From positions 1-64,000 of the forward strand of contig NZ_JASDDG010000022.1 in NCBI RefSeq assembly GCF_030407495.1: a stretch of DNA of 64,000 bases. Reading direction: 5' to 3'. Source of the DNA: Arthrobacter sp. APC 3897 (GTDB taxonomy: Bacteria; Actinomycetota; Actinomycetes; Actinomycetales; Micrococcaceae). The notes under the pieces are model-generated. The model saw only the letters and a list, made by a program, of their open reading frames with translations, ran no database searches and had not been told where the DNA came from. Shown in pieces: positions 61,217 through 64,000 of the stretch (within the stretch, counting starts at the first letter, position 1; the number at the start of each line of letters is the position of its first letter). A program made the position numbers and the translations under genes.

Positions 61217-61710
61217 TTAGTTTTTTCTCCTGCCGGGATGGGCGGTTGGACGGTACCCGGCTTCATTGCGCGGATGGCTGTGTGCAGGCTCTCCGTGAGC
61301 TTGGTCAGGGATTCACTGGCAGAGAGTGCTTCTTCATCGGTCCAGTGCTCAAGCATGTCCTGAAGCAGTGCTGCCCGGCGGTGCATCTCATCCGAGACTG
61401 CCTGGGTTCCGGCCGGAGTCAGACTGATGAGATGGGCCCGGCCGTCATCGGGGTGGGGCCGGCGGCAGACGTAGCCCATGGTCGCCAGTTCGGAGAGGTG
61501 ACGGCTGAGTCCGGCCGTTCCGATGCCGAGTTTCTCCGCCAGCTCGGTAGCCCGGATCTCTCCGTGGTCGCCAATGATCCGCATGACTCCGTGCAGTGCG
61601 GTGCCCGGGCTTCGCGGGTCGGGGCTTATTTGCGCGACGCAGCGAAGCTGGCGCTGGAGCCGGAAAATGAGCGTGATTAATTCTTCAGCTGATTGCTGGT
61701 TAACTGCCAC
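61213..61710 (-). CDS. MarR-family transcriptional regulator
   Basis: 165 residues, GTG 61710. Winged-helix core: ALHGVMRIIGDHGEIRATEL, AEKLGIGTAGLSRHLSELAT (recognition helix), MGYVCRRPHPDDGRAHLISL as the wing with the conserved DxR. First gene of the operon with the DHA2 exporter. Its promoter region carries two copies of a TTGCYTCAGKCAA element, one on the -35 and one just past the -10, so it is very likely an autorepressor relieved by an exporter substrate (typical MarR logic, inferred). Confidence 0.92.
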   Translation of the reverse strand: MAVNQQSAEELITLIFRLQRQLRCVAQISPDPRSPGTALHGVMRIIGDHGEIRATELAEKLGIGTAGLSRHLSELATMGYVCRRPHPDDGRAHLISLTPAGTQAVSDEMHRRAALLQDMLEHWTDEEALSASESLTKLTESLHTAIRAMKPGTVQPPIPAGEKTK

Positions 61711-61738
61711 GGAATGCCTGTCTGGAACAGATTGTTGT

Positions 61739-61779
61739 TTGCCTCAGGCAACAATACGACTGTTGATTGCTTCAGTCAA
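61739..61779 (-). promoter_or_regulatory. Promoter of the marR/exporter operon with two operator repeats
   Basis: Reading the minus strand, TTGACT (61779-61774), a 17-base spacer and TATTGT (61756-61751) match the sigma-70 consensus well. Two copies of a near-palindrome, TTGCCTCAGGCAA (61739-61751) and TTGCTTCAGTCAA (61767-61779), with centres 28 bases apart, cover the -10/start and the -35. They are the likely binding sites of the MarR protein encoded immediately downstream. Confidence 0.75.
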
Positions 61780-61921
61780 CGAACTAAATGGACAGGGTCC
61801 GCTGCGGCCGTCCTTCACGCAGCATGGTATGCGGCAGGTGACGCCGGGTTGCCCTCCGGGAGGGGGCAAAGGGCAACCCACGGGATGTCAGTCCGTCAGG
61901 TGGGACAGTCCGTCAGGTGGA

Positions 61922-63679
61922 TTAATCCGCCAGGTGGGTCGGAGCGAAAAGCCCGATGGTCGCTTCAACCACCACCACGTTGGGTCCGTCGCCGGCGAGC
62001 GCTTCCGCCAGCGCCTCCCGCACGCCGTCGGGCGCTGTCCGGCGTGCCGGAACGCCGAAGGACTCGGCCAGCTTCACAAAGTCGGGGCCGGCCAGTTCGG
62101 TGGCGGTGGCCTTGCCGAACGCTTCAACCATGTATTCGCGCAGGATGCCGTAGCCGCCGTCGTCGACAATCAGCCAGGTGACGGGCAGATTATGCTGCCG
62201 GGCGGTGGCGAGTTCCGCGATGGAATACATGGCCGAGCCGTCGCCGGAGACTGCCAGGACCCGCTCGCCCAGTCCAACGGCGCCGCCGATGGCTCCGGGG
62301 TAGCCGTACCCCAGGCCGCCGGCGCCCTGGGCGGAATGAAACTGGCCGGACTTGGCGTCCCAGCAGCTCCACGCCCAGTATGCGGCGATGGTCATGTCCC
62401 AATACGTCTGCATGGAAGCGGGAACTGCTGCCCGGATGTCAGCCATGAACTTCCGTTCCATCCCCAGGTCCTGTCCCTCCAGGCGCTCAGCAACCAGGGA
62501 GAGGGTGCGGGCCACCACGTATTCCGGAGTTTGGCCGTGCCAGTCCGACGGGTTCCGCGGGGACACGGCGAGGAAGGCTCCGAGTGCTTCATCCAGGGCC
62601 GCGAGCGCCTGCCCGGCATCGGCGCGGATCCCCAGGGCCGGCCGGTTGGATTCCAGCACCCGCGGCTCGGCGTCGATCTGGATGATGCGGCCGCGCGGCT
62701 GCAGCGTGAAGTAGTTGGATGTGACCTCGCCCAGCGACGAGCCGACGACAACGAGAACATCGGCGTCTTCCAGGACATCGGTGGTGTGGCGGTCTTCAAT
62801 CCAGGACTGGAGGGAGAGCGCATGGTTCCAGGGGAACGCTCCGTTGCCGCCGGGAGTGCAGATCACCGGCGCGCGCAGTTTCTCCGCCAGGGCCAGCAGA
62901 TCAGCCTCAGCCCTGCCCCGCCGGGTTCCGCCGCCGGCAATGATCGCCGGACGTTCCGCAGCGGCAAGCCACCGCACCGCTTCCTTCACCAGCTCGGTCC
63001 GCGGCGGATTGTCAAAGGGCTCCGCCAGCGCATCTTCAACTGCGGGTACCAGCACGGGGTTCAGCAGGACGTTCTGGGGTATCTCCAGCCATACCGGCCC
63101 CATGGGCGAGGAGATGGCCTCCGTCCAGGCGTCCTGGATGGCCGAGGGGATGCCTGAAGCGTGCTGGATGAGCCGCTGGCTCTTGGTGACGTTGGCGGCC
63201 GAAGCCTTCTGGTCATCGAGCTGGTGGAGCATGCCGCGGCGGCGGGCACCGAGCCCCTCTAGGGGAATCTGGCTGGCCACCACCACCATGGGCACACCGG
63301 TGGCATATGCCTCCTGCAGTCCGGCGAGCGCCGTCAGGGCTCCGGGACCGGTGGACAGGAAGACAACACCCACCTCACCGGTGGCGCGTGAGAAACCATC
63401 GGCGGCAAAAGCCGAGTTGTTCTCCACCCGCGAGGACACAAAACGGAGATTGGAACGGGACAGGGCATCGAACAGCCCCAGCGCATGCTGCCCGGGGATG
63501 CCAAAGACGGTGGTGGCACCGAGGGCGGAAAGAGTTTCCACCACCAGGTCTCCGCCGTTGCGCTTCGGCGACGTGCCGCCGTGCAGGGCGGCGTCCTCGG
63601 ACAGCACCGTGTTCGGGATTTCCTCATCGCGAACGTGGGGCACTGTCCCGGGTGCTGAGCCCTGCTCCGTCCCGCTCAT
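61922..63679 (-). CDS. Thiamine diphosphate-dependent enzyme linked to a ureohydrolase
   Basis: 585 residues, ATG 63679 overlapping the upstream agmatinase-like stop by 4 bases. PYR domain [20 protein letters not shown] and [19 protein letters not shown] with the activating glutamate. Central domain [17 protein letters not shown] domain [20 protein letters not shown], ending IVDDGGYG. The usual Asn-Asn of the TPP/Mg motif is replaced by Asp-Asp, so metal coordination by aspartate is implied. Family: acetolactate synthase-like, with no regulatory subunit nearby. Coupling to an agmatinase-family gene points to a guanidino- or amino-compound catabolic step; the substrate is unknown. Confidence 0.85.
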   Translation of the reverse strand: MSGTEQGSAPGTVPHVRDEEIPNTVLSEDAALHGGTSPKRNGGDLVVETLSALGATTVFGIPGQHALGLFDALSRSNLRFVSSRVENNSAFAADGFSRATGEVGVVFLSTGPGALTALAGLQEAYATGVPMVVVASQIPLEGLGARRRGMLHQLDDQKASAANVTKSQRLIQHASGIPSAIQDAWTEAISSPMGPVWLEIPQNVLLNPVLVPAVEDALAEPFDNPPRTELVKEAVRWLAAAERPAIIAGGGTRRGRAEADLLALAEKLRAPVICTPGGNGAFPWNHALSLQSWIEDRHTTDVLEDADVLVVVGSSLGEVTSNYFTLQPRGRIIQIDAEPRVLESNRPALGIRADAGQALAALDEALGAFLAVSPRNPSDWHGQTPEYVVARTLSLVAERLEGQDLGMERKFMADIRAAVPASMQTYWDMTIAAYWAWSCWDAKSGQFHSAQGAGGLGYGYPGAIGGAVGLGERVLAVSGDGSAMYSIAELATARQHNLPVTWLIVDDGGYGILREYMVEAFGKATATELAGPDFVKLAESFGVPARRTAPDGVREALAEALAGDGPNVVVVEATIGLFAPTHLAD

Positions 63680-64000
63680 GACGAGAGTCCCATGAGGGTA
63701 ATCAGGTCATAGGCGACATGGGAGGCAGCCACTGCCGTGATGTCGGCATGGTCGTACGCGGGGGCAACTTCAACGACGTCGGCGCCCACCAGGTTCATGC
63801 CCCGCAGGCCGCGCAGGATTTCCAACAGTTCGCGGCTGGTCATTCCGCCGGCTTCGGGGGTGCCGGTCCCGGGCGCGTGGGCCGGGTCCAGCACATCGAT
63901 GTCCACTGAAATGTACAGCGGACGGTTGCCGATCCGGTCCCGCAGCTTCGCCACCACTTCATCCACTCCCTGGCGAAAAACATCCGAAGACGTCACGATG
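63676..64000 (-). CDS. Agmatinase/ureohydrolase family protein (partial, runs off the window)
   Basis: The last ~107 residues are visible; the gene continues beyond base 64000, so no start is given. The in-frame GTG at 63996 is internal, as the sequence before it (I-V-T-S-S-D-V-F) fits the family. The manganese signature [20 protein letters not shown] is diagnostic of the arginase/agmatinase superfamily, followed by [15 protein letters not shown] and [19 protein letters not shown]. It hydrolyses a guanidino compound (agmatine, guanidinobutyrate or similar) to urea and an amine. Co-translated with the TPP enzyme. Confidence 0.92.
   Translation of the reverse strand, partial: IVTSSDVFRQGVDEVVAKLRDRIGNRPLYISVDIDVLDPAHAPGTGTPEAGGMTSRELLEILRGLRGMNLVGADVVEVAPAYDHADITAVAASHVAYDLITLMGLSS

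Overview
The window is high-GC actinobacterial chromosome. Gene content and signals suggest Arthrobacter or a close relative in the Micrococcaceae: a subtilisin with C-terminal actinobacterial SLH-like repeats, a type III polyketide synthase/methyltransferase/FAD monooxygenase set, GTG and TTG starts, and several TANNNT boxes 6-8 bases before an ATG (leaderless-type starts). The genus is an inference. No rRNA, tRNA, CRISPR array, insertion sequence or phage gene was seen.

Layout. 1-7.1 kb: a small unknown gene, a GH15 glucosidase, a secreted HNH nuclease, a secreted subtilisin, a PPK2 polyphosphate kinase and a frameshifted gene remnant. 7.4-26.4 kb: a cell-surface polysaccharide locus. Two plus-strand genes (a WbpD-like acetyltransferase and a three-domain glycosyltransferase fusion) converge on a 12-gene minus-strand operon in which nearly all neighbours overlap by 4 bases. 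The operon encodes nucleotide-sugar enzymes (dehydrogenase, epimerase, two aminotransferases, acetyltransferase), a Wzx-type flippase, two glycosyltransferases, two kinase-less Wzz-like proteins, a Wzy-type polymerase and a glycosidase-like lipoprotein.

26.5-34.6 kb: a LuxR-regulator remnant, a SWIM/SNF2 helicase, a zinc-ribbon protein, a MarR regulator, and a TPP enzyme divergent from a cyclase-family hydrolase, with an FMN reductase convergent to that hydrolase. 34.8-40 kb: nucleoside salvage (nucleoside hydrolase, ribokinase and two closely related MFS transporters). 40-50 kb: mixed housekeeping genes (AAA+ ATPase, FAD dehydrogenase, asparaginase, Vsr endonuclease, HAD phosphatase, Tex, an Xre/DUF2975 pair) and small acidic proteins.

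50-64 kb: a ketosteroid-dehydrogenase-like flavoprotein, DUF503, a DUF2243 gene broken by an in-frame TAG next to a CtaG-like gene, a 3-hydroxyisobutyrate-type dehydrogenase with an MHS-family transporter, the type III PKS operon, a MarR/drug-efflux operon with a clear promoter and two operator repeats, and a TPP enzyme co-translated with an agmatinase-family ureohydrolase that runs off the end of the window.

The strongest candidates for something not well described are the triple glycosyltransferase fusion with its compact polysaccharide operon, the polymerase-coupled glycosidase-like lipoprotein, the MarR operator pair, and the TPP enzyme/ureohydrolase pair.
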